This document shows positions 49,720 through 58,478 of a DNA stretch of 64,000 bases, piece by piece. The stretch lies in contig NZ_JAHDTF010000026.1 of NCBI RefSeq assembly GCF_018531465.1, positions 115,115 to 179,114 of the forward strand, written 5' to 3'. Under the pieces are notes generated by a model that was not told the origin of the DNA, searched no databases, and saw nothing but the letters and a program-made list of their open reading frames with translations. A program made the translations under genes and the position numbers. This DNA is from Sphaerisporangium fuscum (GTDB lineage Bacteria; Actinomycetota; Actinomycetes; Streptosporangiales; Streptosporangiaceae). Within the stretch, counting starts at the first letter, position 1. Each line of letters starts with the position of its first letter.

Positions 49720-50640
49720 CTACAGCGACAGCGGGGGAGGGACGGCGTGGTCGGGGAGGAGGGCGGCGAGCTGGGCGGCGTTGCGCTGGGCGTTGTCGGC
49801 GCAACAGTTGTTCATCAGCACGTGCACCGTGTCCGCCTGCCCGGCCAGCCCCGCGATCTCGACCGCCCACTTCCGGAGCTCCTCCTCGGAGTACAGGTAG
49901 GCGAAGCGCTCCTCGATGTTCTTGCTCGTCCACTTCTCCGAGTGCCCGTGGAAGCGGACCACGGCGAGGTCGGCGGTGACCGCCGTCACCGGGGGGACCG
50001 AGGAGGGGTGCCCCTGCGGCATGTCGACGATGACGTACGGAATGTGATGGGAGGCGAGGAAGTCCAGCGTCTCCTCGCGCCGCTCCTCGCTCATCCATGC
50101 CGCGTTGCGGAACTCCACGCACGCCCGCATCGGGCGGCAGCGGCGCACGCATTCGAGGATGTACTGCCTGCTCCGCTCGCCGGGAGGGAACCACGGCGGG
50201 AACTGGAACAGCACCACGCCCAGCTTGCCCGCCTCGTGCAGCGGCAGCAGGGTGGTCACGAAGCGCCTCCAGACCTCCTCGGCGATCTCGTCGCCCACGT
50301 CGCGCAGGTAGACCGACTCCCGCCAGGTGGCCAGCTTGTCGCGCAGGTCCTTGTACAGCGACTGGACACGGGCCGGATGCCGGGTCAGCAGCGAGAACGC
50401 CTTGATGTTGAACACGAAGTCCGGGGGAGTGCGGTCGCGCCAGGCCTCGACGGTCCGCAGTGACGGCGGGTGGTAGTAGGTCGAGTCCACCTCCACCAGC
50501 GGGAACCGCGAGGCGTAGTAGGTGAGCCGTAACGCCGGGGTCGAGGCGTACCCGGGGTACCAGCCGGAGGTGAGCAGGCTCTTGTCGGTCCAGGACGCCG
50601 TGCCGACCAGGACGCGTCCGCGGTGATCGTCATGAGGCAT
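49720..50640 (-). CDS. DUF72 (YecE-like) protein
   Basis: A 306-residue TIM-barrel-like DUF72 protein. Recognisable segments are VLVGTASWTDKSLLTSGWYPGYASTP, YYASRFPLVEVDSTYYHPPS, DFVFNIKAFSLLTRHPARV, KLGVVLFQFPPWF, RACVEFRNAAWM and HVLMNNCCADNAQRNAAQLAALL. The family is widespread, shares the fold of endonuclease IV-like barrels, and has no established activity. The gene stands alone between the permease and the NADH-dehydrogenase-like gene. Full length and apparently intact. Confidence 0.93.
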   Translation of the reverse strand: MPHDDHRGRVLVGTASWTDKSLLTSGWYPGYASTPALRLTYYASRFPLVEVDSTYYHPPSLRTVEAWRDRTPPDFVFNIKAFSLLTRHPARVQSLYKDLRDKLATWRESVYLRDVGDEIAEEVWRRFVTTLLPLHEAGKLGVVLFQFPPWFPPGERSRQYILECVRRCRPMRACVEFRNAAWMSEERREETLDFLASHHIPYVIVDMPQGHPSSVPPVTAVTADLAVVRFHGHSEKWTSKNIEERFAYLYSEEELRKWAVEIAGLAGQADTVHVLMNNCCADNAQRNAAQLAALLPDHAVPPPLSL

Positions 50641-50712
50641 CCCACCCCTTTACCTCGGGGCGGGATGCCAAACCCCGGCACGGTACAGCCGCAGGTCAGC
50701 GGCACCGCCGCC

Positions 50713-52134
50713 TCAGCCGCCGCCGGAGGCGTGCGCGCCGGCCTTGTGCGACTCGCCGGTCTCCTCCTCCGATGCCGGGCCGCCGGGCCCCTCCGCCTTC
50801 CGCCCGGGCGGCGGCGGCGTGCCGGCCCCCGCGGAGACGTGCGGGCGCTCGGGCGTGGCGGAGGTGAGCGGCACCGCCCCGCCCCTGACGAGGTCCAGCT
50901 GCACCGTCTGCCGGGGCAGCAACGCGTCCAGCAGCCAGTTGCCCGCGATCCGCGCCCGGCCGCTCGGCACGGCCAGCAGGTGGTACCCGCGGGTCACCGC
51001 CTTGGCCGCCACCCCCGACAGCGGGACGCCGAGCGGGTTGGCGGCCGCCTTCGCGCCGCCGAGGTCGACCACGAAGCCGAGGTCGCTGTGCCGGTACGGA
51101 CGGCGGACCGCCCGGCCGTAGGAGGCGGCGATGTTCTCGGCGACCCGCTTGCCCTGCCGCGTGGCGTGCTGCGCCGTCATGGTGGTGTACTCGCCGGGCC
51201 GCGTCAGGTCGGGCACCGCCGCCGCGTCGCCGCAGGCGAAGATCTCCGGATGCCCCGGCACCGTGAGGTACTCGTCGACCAGGAGCCGGCCCTTCTTCGT
51301 CGGCAGCCCGAGCGACTCCACCAGCGGGTCCGGGCCGACGCCGACGCACCAGATGAGGGAACGGGTCGGCACGAACTCCCCGTCGGAGAGCCTGACCCCC
51401 TCGGCGGTGGCCTCGGCCACCGTGGTGCCCGGCCGGATGTCGAGGCCGCGGCCGGTCAGGGTGTCGTGCGCGGTTCGCGACAACCGTTCGTCCAGCTCGG
51501 GCAGGATGCGCGGCGCCTTGTCCACCAGCAGCCACCGCACTCTCTGGTCGCGCAGGCCGGGCCGCCGGCGCAGCGCGTCGAGGGTGAGCAACTGGCCCTG
51601 GGCGGCGACCTCGGTGCCGGTGTAGCCGGCGCCCACCACCACGAACGTGCACCGTGCGTCCCGCTCGGCGGGGTCGTCCTCGGCGTCGGCGAGCTCGATC
51701 TGGCGGATGAGGTGGTCGCGCAGGTACAGCGCCTCGGCGACGCTGCGGAAGCCGTGGGCGTGCTCGGCGACCCCGGGGACCGGCAGGAGCTTGTTGACGC
51801 TCCCGACGGCGACGACCAGCCGGTCGTAGGTCAGCTCACGGCTCTCGCCCTCGGCGTCGACGCACGTCACGCGCCGCCCCTCGACGTCCACCTTCTCCAC
51901 ACTGGCCAGCAGATGGCGGACGCCGGGGAGGTTGCCGGCCAGCGGGACGGCGACCTTGCGCGGGTCGAGGACCCCGGCCGCCACCTCCGGCAGCAGGGGA
52001 AGGTAGAGGAAGTAGTCGGTCGGGTTGACCAGGACGATCTCGATGGCGCCTCTGGCGAGCCGGGAGAGACGGCGCGCGGCGGTGAACCCCGCGAAGCCTC
52101 CGCCGACGATGACGACTCGTTGCCGGTCTGCCAT
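50713..52134 (-). CDS. type II NADH dehydrogenase-like FAD oxidoreductase
   Basis: A 473-residue two-dinucleotide-domain flavoprotein. ATG 52134 follows AAAGGAA. It has the FAD motif VVIVGGGFAGFTAARRL (residues 7-23), a second Rossmann motif CTFVVVGAGYTGTEVAAQG for NADH, and FACGDAAAVPDL near the FAD. The C-terminal part GYHLLAVPSGRARIAGNWLLDALLPRQTVQLDLVRGG resembles the membrane-binding amphipathic region of NDH-2. It probably passes electrons from NADH to menaquinone without pumping protons. The last 50 residues are a disordered Pro/Gly/Glu tail. It is 114 bases behind the acyl-CoA ligase gene, possibly co-transcribed. Confidence 0.88.
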   Translation of the reverse strand: MADRQRVVIVGGGFAGFTAARRLSRLARGAIEIVLVNPTDYFLYLPLLPEVAAGVLDPRKVAVPLAGNLPGVRHLLASVEKVDVEGRRVTCVDAEGESRELTYDRLVVAVGSVNKLLPVPGVAEHAHGFRSVAEALYLRDHLIRQIELADAEDDPAERDARCTFVVVGAGYTGTEVAAQGQLLTLDALRRRPGLRDQRVRWLLVDKAPRILPELDERLSRTAHDTLTGRGLDIRPGTTVAEATAEGVRLSDGEFVPTRSLIWCVGVGPDPLVESLGLPTKKGRLLVDEYLTVPGHPEIFACGDAAAVPDLTRPGEYTTMTAQHATRQGKRVAENIAASYGRAVRRPYRHSDLGFVVDLGGAKAAANPLGVPLSGVAAKAVTRGYHLLAVPSGRARIAGNWLLDALLPRQTVQLDLVRGGAVPLTSATPERPHVSAGAGTPPPPGRKAEGPGGPASEEETGESHKAGAHASGGG

Positions 52135-52248
52135 GGACGATTCCTTTCCGCTCGATTCAGGCCTGCGAACCGCACAGGCCCAGATCTGTCGCGTACCCGT
52201 CCTGGCCATCGGAAACCTGTCGCGGGGGCCCCGGACCCCGGCTCGTCG

Positions 52249-53871
52249 TCAGCCGGAGGAGCCGGCGGCGGGGATGCGGGCGGCCAGGCCGGCGTGAAGG
52301 TCGCGGAGCTCGCGCTTGAGGATCTTCCCGCTGGGGTTCTTCGGCAGCGCGTCGACGAACGCGACGGCCTTCGGCACCTTGAACGCCGCCAGGCGCGCCC
52401 GCGTGTGGGCCCGCAACTCCTCCTCGGTGACCGATGTGCCGGGCTTGGTGACCACGATCGCGACCACCGCCTCGATCCAGCTCGGATGCCGGACGCCGAC
52501 GACCGCGACCTCGGCCACGGCCGGATGCTCGTAGACGACCTCCTCGACCTCGCGGCTGGCGACGTTCTCACCACCGGTCTTGATCATGTCCTTGATGCGG
52601 TCGACCACCGTGAGGTAGCCGTCCTCGTCCATCACCCCGAGGTCGCCGGAGTGGAACCAGCCGCCGCGGAAGACCTCGGCCGTCTTGCCCGGGTCGTCGA
52701 GGTAACCCAGGATCGCGTGCGGGCTGCGGTGCACGATCTCGCCGATCTCGCCGGGCGGCACGTCGTTCCCGTCGGCGTCGACGACGCGGGTCTCGACGTG
52801 CAGGGCGGCCCGCCCGGCCGACCCGGCCTTGCGGATCTGGTCCTCCGGCTGCAGCATGACGGCCACCGGGGCCATCTCCGTCTGGCCGTAGAAGTTCCAC
52901 AGCCGCACCCCGGGCAGCCGCTCGCCGATCTCCCGCAGCACCTCGACCGGCATGATCGCCGCCCCGTAGTAGCCCTTGCGCAGGGACGACAGGTCGCGCC
53001 GGTCGAAGTCCGGGTGGCGCAGCAGGGCGATCCACACGGTGGGCGGGGCGAAGAACTTCGTCACCCGGTGCCGTTCGACGGCCTCCAGCACGGCGGCGGG
53101 ATCGGGCGCGGCCATGATGTGGCCGGACGCGCCGAGCATGATGTCGGGCACCAGGAAGCAGTGCTGCTGGGCGCAGTGGAACAGCGGCATGGCGTGCAAC
53201 TCGACGTCGTGGCGGTCCATGCCGCCGTCGATCACGCAGCTGCCGTACTGGGCGATCAGCGCCCCGTGGGACAGCACCGCGCCCTTGGGGCGCGACTCGG
53301 TGCCGGAGGTGTAGAGGATCTGCGCCGGGTCGTCCGGCCCGATGGGCACCGCCGGCTCGGTGGCGTCGTCGTGGCCGAGCAGCGCCGCGAACGGCTCCCA
53401 GGACTCGCCCGCCTCGCCGTACACCACCCGCGTCCGCAGCCCCGCCGCCGCCTTCACCGCGCCCTCGGCGACGGGCAGCAGCGCGTCCTGGACCAGCAGG
53501 GCGACCGCCGAGGAGTGGGACAGGACGTAGCCGACCTCCTCGGGGCCGAGCATGAAGTTGACCGGCACGAGCACCGCGCCCGCGCGGGCCACGCCGAAGA
53601 TCGTCTGGACGTAGGCGACGCTGTTGCGGGAGAGCACCGCCACCCGCTCGCCCGGGAGCACCCCCCTCTTGGCCAGCGCGTTCGCGATGCGCGAGGCGTC
53701 CCGGTCGAGCTCGGCGAAGGTACGGGCGGTGGTGCCGTCCGCGACGGCGAGCCGGTCGGGGTGGCGGCGGGCGGAGCGGCGCAGCAGGTCCGCGAGCGAC
53801 TGGCGGCGGGCGAGGGCGACGTCCGTCTCCGCCGCCGAGATCGGGTCTGCCGAGGACCGAGCGAGTGACAT
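52249..53871 (-). CDS. AMP-binding acyl-CoA ligase
   Basis: A 540-residue adenylate-forming enzyme of the fatty-acyl-CoA synthetase class. All core motifs are visible: the phosphate loop YTSGTESRPKGA (Glu-Ser replacing the usual Thr-Gly), the A5 motif FYGQTEMAP, A7 WFHSGDLGVMDEDGYL, A8 DRIKDMIKTGGENV and A10 PKNPSGKILKREL with the catalytic Lys. It activates a carboxylic acid as acyl-AMP and transfers it to CoA. The substrate chain length cannot be told. It is followed by the NADH-dehydrogenase-like gene, which could reoxidise NADH from beta-oxidation. Confidence 0.93.
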   Translation of the reverse strand: MSLARSSADPISAAETDVALARRQSLADLLRRSARRHPDRLAVADGTTARTFAELDRDASRIANALAKRGVLPGERVAVLSRNSVAYVQTIFGVARAGAVLVPVNFMLGPEEVGYVLSHSSAVALLVQDALLPVAEGAVKAAAGLRTRVVYGEAGESWEPFAALLGHDDATEPAVPIGPDDPAQILYTSGTESRPKGAVLSHGALIAQYGSCVIDGGMDRHDVELHAMPLFHCAQQHCFLVPDIMLGASGHIMAAPDPAAVLEAVERHRVTKFFAPPTVWIALLRHPDFDRRDLSSLRKGYYGAAIMPVEVLREIGERLPGVRLWNFYGQTEMAPVAVMLQPEDQIRKAGSAGRAALHVETRVVDADGNDVPPGEIGEIVHRSPHAILGYLDDPGKTAEVFRGGWFHSGDLGVMDEDGYLTVVDRIKDMIKTGGENVASREVEEVVYEHPAVAEVAVVGVRHPSWIEAVVAIVVTKPGTSVTEEELRAHTRARLAAFKVPKAVAFVDALPKNPSGKILKRELRDLHAGLAARIPAAGSSG

Positions 53872-54082
53872 GTGCTTCTCCAGCGCCGCGCGACGAACTT
53901 CCGGCCAGATTAGTGATCCGCCGGAAACCGCACCAGGGGTGACCGGTGACGCGAGGACGGCCCCGGGGCGGTTCCCGGGGCCGTCCGGCCGCGTCCGCCG
54001 CCCCGGCGGTGGGGAGCGTCAGCCCGGCGGTCAGGGTGGCGGCGGCCATCGCGGCACCGAGGATGTTGCGGATCGTGCGCAT
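53872..54082 (-). pseudogene. start of a secreted peptide gene without its own end
   Basis: ATG 54082, behind a good GAAAGGAAA ribosome site, opens a typical Sec signal peptide (MRTIRNILGAAMAAATLTAG, then LTLPTAGAADA). The frame then becomes Arg/Pro-rich, has no stop before the acyl-CoA ligase gene and runs on inside it out of frame. This suggests that the rest of a small secreted-protein gene was deleted or frameshifted. A short intact secreted product is not supported. Confidence 0.4.
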
Positions 54083-54386
54083 GGGAGTTTCCTTTCGTCG
54101 ACTGTCCTGAAGAAGTGGTCATGTACGGATGGCGGCTCAGGCGGTGACCGTCTGACCGGAGTGCCGGGTGGCGACGCCCAGCGCGGTCGGCCTCGCCGGT
54201 GACGGCCGCCACGATGCCGCCGAGCGGGCCACCGGCCCTCTTGTTCACGATCGCTCCTTCGGGGGGAATCGCTTGCGATGCCAGAGTCGGCCGCGCGACC
54301 GCGCGGGCGCATCGAGGCGGTCACGGAACCAGGGATCCGGGCCGGCACGGATGTCCGGTGGCGCCCTCGGTGCGTAGCCTCGGTCC
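54083..54386. other. gap before the histidine kinase gene
   Basis: GTG 54248 on the minus strand has a strong GAAGGAG site and opens NKRAGGPLGGIVAAVTGEAD, but the frame continues 113 codons across the signal-peptide start, so only its beginning may be real. No other feature is seen; the promoter of the histidine kinase gene must lie between about 54250 and 54386. Confidence 0.35.
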
Positions 54387-56366
54387 ATGTACAAGCGCTG
54401 GGCGCTCCTCGTCGCCGTCGTCACGGTGATCGCGCTCGCCGCGGGCGGTCTCGGGCTGGTCACCATGTGCGGCGAGGCGTCGTTCGCGGACGTCTCCTGG
54501 TACGCCTTCGGCCTGGTGCTCAGCCTGCCGTCCCTCGGCCTGGGGCTGGCGATCGCGGCCCGCGAGCCGGCGAACCCCACCGGCGTCCTGCTGGCCCTGG
54601 TGGGCCTCGCGGTCGCATTCATCCCCTCGCTGGAGACCTACACGGCCGCCGCCCGCCTGCGTCCCGCGGCGTTGCCGCTGCCCGACGTGGTGGCCCCGCT
54701 GAGTCAGGGCCTGTGGATGCTGTGGTACGTCCCGGTGGCGCTGCTGGTGCTCTTCTTCCCCGACGGGCGGCTGCCCGGCCCGCGCTGGCGCTGGGTGGCC
54801 GGAGGACTGGTCGCCGACGTCGTCCTGTTCGTCCCGCTCGCCGGCATGAACCCGGCGGCGTACCCGGCTCCGGGCCGGGACGCGCCGCACGCGCTCGGCA
54901 CCCTGCCCGGATGGGCGGCGCCGCTGGTGGCGGCGCTGCCCCTCGTCCTGATGGCCTTGCTGGCCGCCTCGGCGGCGGCGATGGTGCTCAAGTACCGCCG
55001 CGCGGACGACCCGGTGCGCCGGGCGCGGCTGAAGTGGCTCGCCGTCGCCGGGCTGTGGCTGCCCGTCACGCTGCTGCTGTGCTGGGCCGGCTACCTGTTC
55101 GCCGGGAAGCCCGATCTCGCGCTGGCCGGCCTGTTCGGGCTGTTCGTCACCCTCCCCGTCGGCACGTCGATCGCCCTGCTCCGTCACGACCTGTACGACA
55201 TCGACAAGGCGATCAGCACGGCCGTCACGTACGGCCTGGTGACGGCGGCGCTGCTCGGGGTCTACACGGCGGTCGTGGCCGTCGGCGGGCTGCTCGCCGG
55301 CCGGGGCGGTTCGGCGGCGGCGGCCGCCGCCACGGCCGTGTGCGCCGCCGTCCTGACCCCGGTACGGGTACGGCTGCAACGCGCCGTGGACCGCCGCATG
55401 TACCCGCGACGCCGCGCCGTGCTGGAGGCCGTCGAGGAGCTTCGCCGCCGTACGCACGCGGGCGAGGCCGAGCCGGAACAGCTGGAGAGCGTGCTGCGCG
55501 ACGCCCTGCGGGACCCGGGGCTGCGCGTCGCCTACCGCCTCCCGGGGACGAACGCGCTGGTGGACGCCCGGGGACACTCCCTGACCCCGCCGGGCGGGCA
55601 GATCACGCCGATCACGCTCAGCGGTCAGGAGATCGGTGCGCTGCTCCGCGGCGAGGTGGGTTCCCCGCAGCTGCTGCGCGAGATCGCCGCGGCGGCCGCG
55701 TTGCTGGTCGAGGTGGTACGGCTGCGCATCGAGCTCGCCGAGGCGTTGCGCGAGGTGGAGTCCAGCCGGGGGCGGCTGCTGGCCGCGGGCTACCGCGAAC
55801 GCCGCCGCCTGGAACGCGACCTGCACGACGGCGCGCAACAACGCCTGGTCGCGCTCGGCATGTCCCTGCGGCTGGCCCAACGGCATCTCGGCGACGGAAG
55901 CGTCGACCTCGACGGCCTGCTCGACCAGAGCGTGGCGGAGCTGGGCACCGCGGTCGCGGAATTGCGGGCCATCGCGCATGGCCTGCGTCCCAGCAGCCTC
56001 GACGACGGCCTCGACGTCGCCGTCCGGACGCTCGCCGGCTCGCTGCCGTGCCCCGTGTCGCTGGAGATCGACGCGGGCGTCGTCGCCGACGACGTCGCGA
56101 CCACGGCGTACTACGTGGTCAGCGAGGCCGTCACCAACGCCGTCAAACACGCCGGGGCGTGCGGCATCCAACTGAGAATCATCCGGGAGGACGACCTGCT
56201 CACGATCCAGATCAGCGACGACGGCCGCGGCGGGGCCGGCATGCGGCGGGGCTCGGGACTGTCCGGCCTGTCCGACCGGGTCGCCGCCGCCGGCGGTTCG
56301 CTGCACCTGAACAGCCCGGCGGGCCGGGGCACCACGATCCGGGCGGTGCTGCCGTGCGCATCGTGA
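54387..56366 (+). CDS. NarL-type sensor histidine kinase, membrane-bound
   Basis: A 659-residue kinase. The N-terminal half has about eight or nine hydrophobic helices (to roughly residue 320), with the conserved RHDLYDIDKAISTAVTYGLVTAAL segment typical of this actinobacterial family. Next comes a coiled linker and the HisKA_3 dimerisation domain YRERRRLERDLHDGAQQRL with phospho-acceptor His480. The ATPase domain follows, with VVSEAVTNAVKHA (N box) and ISDDGRGGAGMRRGSGLSGLSDRV (G boxes). The LuxR-type response regulator gene overlaps its end. The signal sensed is unknown. Confidence 0.93.
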   Translation: MYKRWALLVAVVTVIALAAGGLGLVTMCGEASFADVSWYAFGLVLSLPSLGLGLAIAAREPANPTGVLLALVGLAVAFIPSLETYTAAARLRPAALPLPDVVAPLSQGLWMLWYVPVALLVLFFPDGRLPGPRWRWVAGGLVADVVLFVPLAGMNPAAYPAPGRDAPHALGTLPGWAAPLVAALPLVLMALLAASAAAMVLKYRRADDPVRRARLKWLAVAGLWLPVTLLLCWAGYLFAGKPDLALAGLFGLFVTLPVGTSIALLRHDLYDIDKAISTAVTYGLVTAALLGVYTAVVAVGGLLAGRGGSAAAAAATAVCAAVLTPVRVRLQRAVDRRMYPRRRAVLEAVEELRRRTHAGEAEPEQLESVLRDALRDPGLRVAYRLPGTNALVDARGHSLTPPGGQITPITLSGQEIGALLRGEVGSPQLLREIAAAAALLVEVVRLRIELAEALREVESSRGRLLAAGYRERRRLERDLHDGAQQRLVALGMSLRLAQRHLGDGSVDLDGLLDQSVAELGTAVAELRAIAHGLRPSSLDDGLDVAVRTLAGSLPCPVSLEIDAGVVADDVATTAYYVVSEAVTNAVKHAGACGIQLRIIREDDLLTIQISDDGRGGAGMRRGSGLSGLSDRVAAAGGSLHLNSPAGRGTTIRAVLPCAS

Positions 56367-56998
56367 TAGGCGAGGACTCGGCGCTGTTCAGGGAGGGGCT
56401 CGCGCGGCTGCTCGAGGACGCCGGCCACGACATCGTCGCCAAGGTCGCCGACGCGGACGCGCTCGTCGACGCCGTCGAGGCCACCGCTCCCGATCTCGCC
56501 ATCGTGGACATCCGCATGCCGCCCGGCCACGCCGACGACGGCGCCCGCGCCGCCCGTGTCCTGCGGAGCCGCCACCCCGGTCTGGGCATCCTCCTGCTGT
56601 CCCAGCAGATCGAGACGCGGCACAGCGTCGAACTCGTCACGCACGGCGGGTTCGGCTACCTCCTGAAGGACCGGGTCTTCGATGTCGACGAGTTCCTCGA
56701 GGCGCTGCGCCGGGTCGCGCACGGCGGCTCGGCCCTGGATCCCGAAGTGGTGACGCGCCTGCTGGCCGCCTCCCGCGGCGACAACCCTCTCGCGTCCCTG
56801 ACCGCACGCGAGCGGGAGGTCCTGGCGCTGATGGCGGAGGGACGCACCAACGTCGGCATCGCCCGGCGGCTGTGGCTGACCGATCGCACCGTCGAGACGC
56901 ACATCGGCTCGATCATGGCCAAGCTCAGACTGGCGAACAGCGAAGAGGACCACCGCAGAGTGCTGGCCGTGCTCGCATATCTTCGTAGTGCGGTCTAG
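56354..56998 (+). CDS. LuxR/NarL-type response regulator
   Basis: A 214-residue regulator starting at GTG 56354, inside the last codons of the kinase gene; the start is needed to retain beta-1 (RIVIGEDSALFREGL). The receiver domain has the phospho-acceptor Asp52 in AIVDIRMPPGHADDGARAAR, the Ser in ILLLSQQ and Lys in YLLKDRVF. The C-terminal LuxR helix-turn-helix is SLTAREREVLALMAEGRTNVGIARRLWLTDRTVETHIGSIMAKLRL. It is the cognate partner of the overlapping kinase. Possible targets include the downstream sugar transporter, but no site could be identified. Confidence 0.94.
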   Translation: MRIVIGEDSALFREGLARLLEDAGHDIVAKVADADALVDAVEATAPDLAIVDIRMPPGHADDGARAARVLRSRHPGLGILLLSQQIETRHSVELVTHGGFGYLLKDRVFDVDEFLEALRRVAHGGSALDPEVVTRLLAASRGDNPLASLTAREREVLALMAEGRTNVGIARRLWLTDRTVETHIGSIMAKLRLANSEEDHRRVLAVLAYLRSAV

Positions 56999-57052
56999 TA
57001 GAAGCGTGATCTTCGGGGTACAGGGTGACCGTGGGACGACACGGGACAAGAT

Positions 57053-57076
57053 TTACCTATCTCTTTACTAGGTTAA
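57053..57076. promoter_or_regulatory. dyad upstream of the sugar ABC operon
   Basis: TTACCTA (57053-57059) and TAGGTTAA (57069-57076) form an imperfect inverted repeat around a 9-base centre in an AT-rich stretch about 95 bases before the binding-protein gene. It could be an operator for a LacI/ROK-type sugar regulator encoded elsewhere. Confidence 0.4.
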
Positions 57077-57170
57077 TATGTCCCCGATCTTTCACAGGCG
57101 CGGCGGGCCGGGGTTTCCGGCGCGCCGAAGTTCACGATCCGCGCGGGTACTGCCAGGGAGCGACAGGGAC

Positions 57171-58478
57171 ATGATGATCGGGAAGAGGGTCGCCGCCGGC
57201 GCGGTCGCCGTGGGCCTCGCCCTCGCTGCGGCGGCGTGCGGCGGCTCGGGCGGCTCGGGCGGGTCCGGCGGCGGCGCGAGCGGGTCCGCCGCGGCGGACG
57301 GCACGTTCACCTACTGGACCAGCGGCTGGCAGCCCGACCAGATCGCCGAGATCGACGCGGCGTTCGAGAAGGCCAACCCCGGCATGCACGCCAAGGGGCA
57401 GTACATCGCCAGCTCCGACCAGTACCTGCCGAAGGTCATCGCCGCCCTCAAGAACGGCACCCAGCCGACCGTCCTGCTCACCCAGAACCCCTCCGACCTG
57501 CCGATCATCGCCCAGAGCGGCAAGCTGGTCCCGCTCGACGGCAAGCTGACCGCCGAGACCGACGCGCTCTACCCCGGCATCAAGGAGTCGCTGTTCCACA
57601 AGGGCCACCAGCTCGGCATCGCGCTCGCGGGCGTCGGTGACATCGTGCTGTTCTACAACAAGAAGGCCTTCGCCGACGCGGGCATCAAGAACCCTCCCGA
57701 GACCTGGACCGAGCTGGCCGAGGACGCCAAGAAGCTCTCCGACCCGGCCAAGAACAAGTACGGCTTCTACGTGCCGCTCGGCGAGTCCGAGTGGATCACC
57801 TTCGCCTGGACGCCTATGCTGTACGCCGAGGGCGGGTCCTTCCTCAACGCCGACGGCACCGCGACCGCCTTCGACAGCGCCGCGGGGGTCAAGGCCCTCA
57901 CCACCTGGACCGACCTGCTCAAGAGCAAGTCCGCGCCGACCACCAGCTACGCCCAGGCGGGCAGCTTCGACGGCGCGCCCGCGTTCGCCAGCGGCACGGT
58001 CGCCATGATCGTCAACGGGCAGTGGGCCGTGCCGACCTTCCAGAAGGCCGGCGTCGACTTCGGCGTGGCCGCCATGCCCAAGGGCGCCGCGGGCACCTCG
58101 ACCAGCATGGGCATCGGCGTGGCCGCGCTGCTGAAGACGAACGACGCGGCCGAGAAGGCGGGCCTGGCGTTCCTGAAGTTCCTGTCCACGCCGGAGCGGG
58201 GCGCCTACCTCGCCGCCAAGAACGGCGGCCTGCCGTCCGACCCGCGCCAGCTCGAGCAGCCCGCCCTCAAGGAGCACATCGCCAAGGACCCGACCTACAC
58301 GGTGTTCGCCGAGGCCGAGAAGACCGGCAAGGTGCGTCCCATCACCCCCGCCTACAACGCGATCTCTCAGGCCCTGTGGATCCAGATCAACGCGGCGCTG
58401 AAGGGGCAGAAGAGCCCGGCCGACGCGCTCGCCAAGGCCGCGCAGGACGGGGACGCGGCGCTGAAGAAACTCGGCTGA
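57171..58478 (+). CDS. sugar ABC transporter substrate-binding lipoprotein
   Basis: A 435-residue family-1 extracellular binding protein. ATG 57171 (or 57174) follows GGGAG. The signal peptide MMIGKRVAAGAVAVGLALAAAAC ends in a lipobox, so Cys23 is probably lipidated, followed by a Gly/Ser linker. The mature protein shows the MalE-like fold segments FTYWTSGWQPDQIAEIDAAFEKANPG, GDIVLFYNKKAFADAGIKNPPETWTEL and FASGTVAMIVNGQWAVPTFQKAG. It delivers an unidentified oligosaccharide to the two permeases encoded downstream (its stop overlaps the next ATG). No ATPase is encoded here. Confidence 0.92.
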   Translation: MMIGKRVAAGAVAVGLALAAAACGGSGGSGGSGGGASGSAAADGTFTYWTSGWQPDQIAEIDAAFEKANPGMHAKGQYIASSDQYLPKVIAALKNGTQPTVLLTQNPSDLPIIAQSGKLVPLDGKLTAETDALYPGIKESLFHKGHQLGIALAGVGDIVLFYNKKAFADAGIKNPPETWTELAEDAKKLSDPAKNKYGFYVPLGESEWITFAWTPMLYAEGGSFLNADGTATAFDSAAGVKALTTWTDLLKSKSAPTTSYAQAGSFDGAPAFASGTVAMIVNGQWAVPTFQKAGVDFGVAAMPKGAAGTSTSMGIGVAALLKTNDAAEKAGLAFLKFLSTPERGAYLAAKNGGLPSDPRQLEQPALKEHIAKDPTYTVFAEAEKTGKVRPITPAYNAISQALWIQINAALKGQKSPADALAKAAQDGDAALKKLG

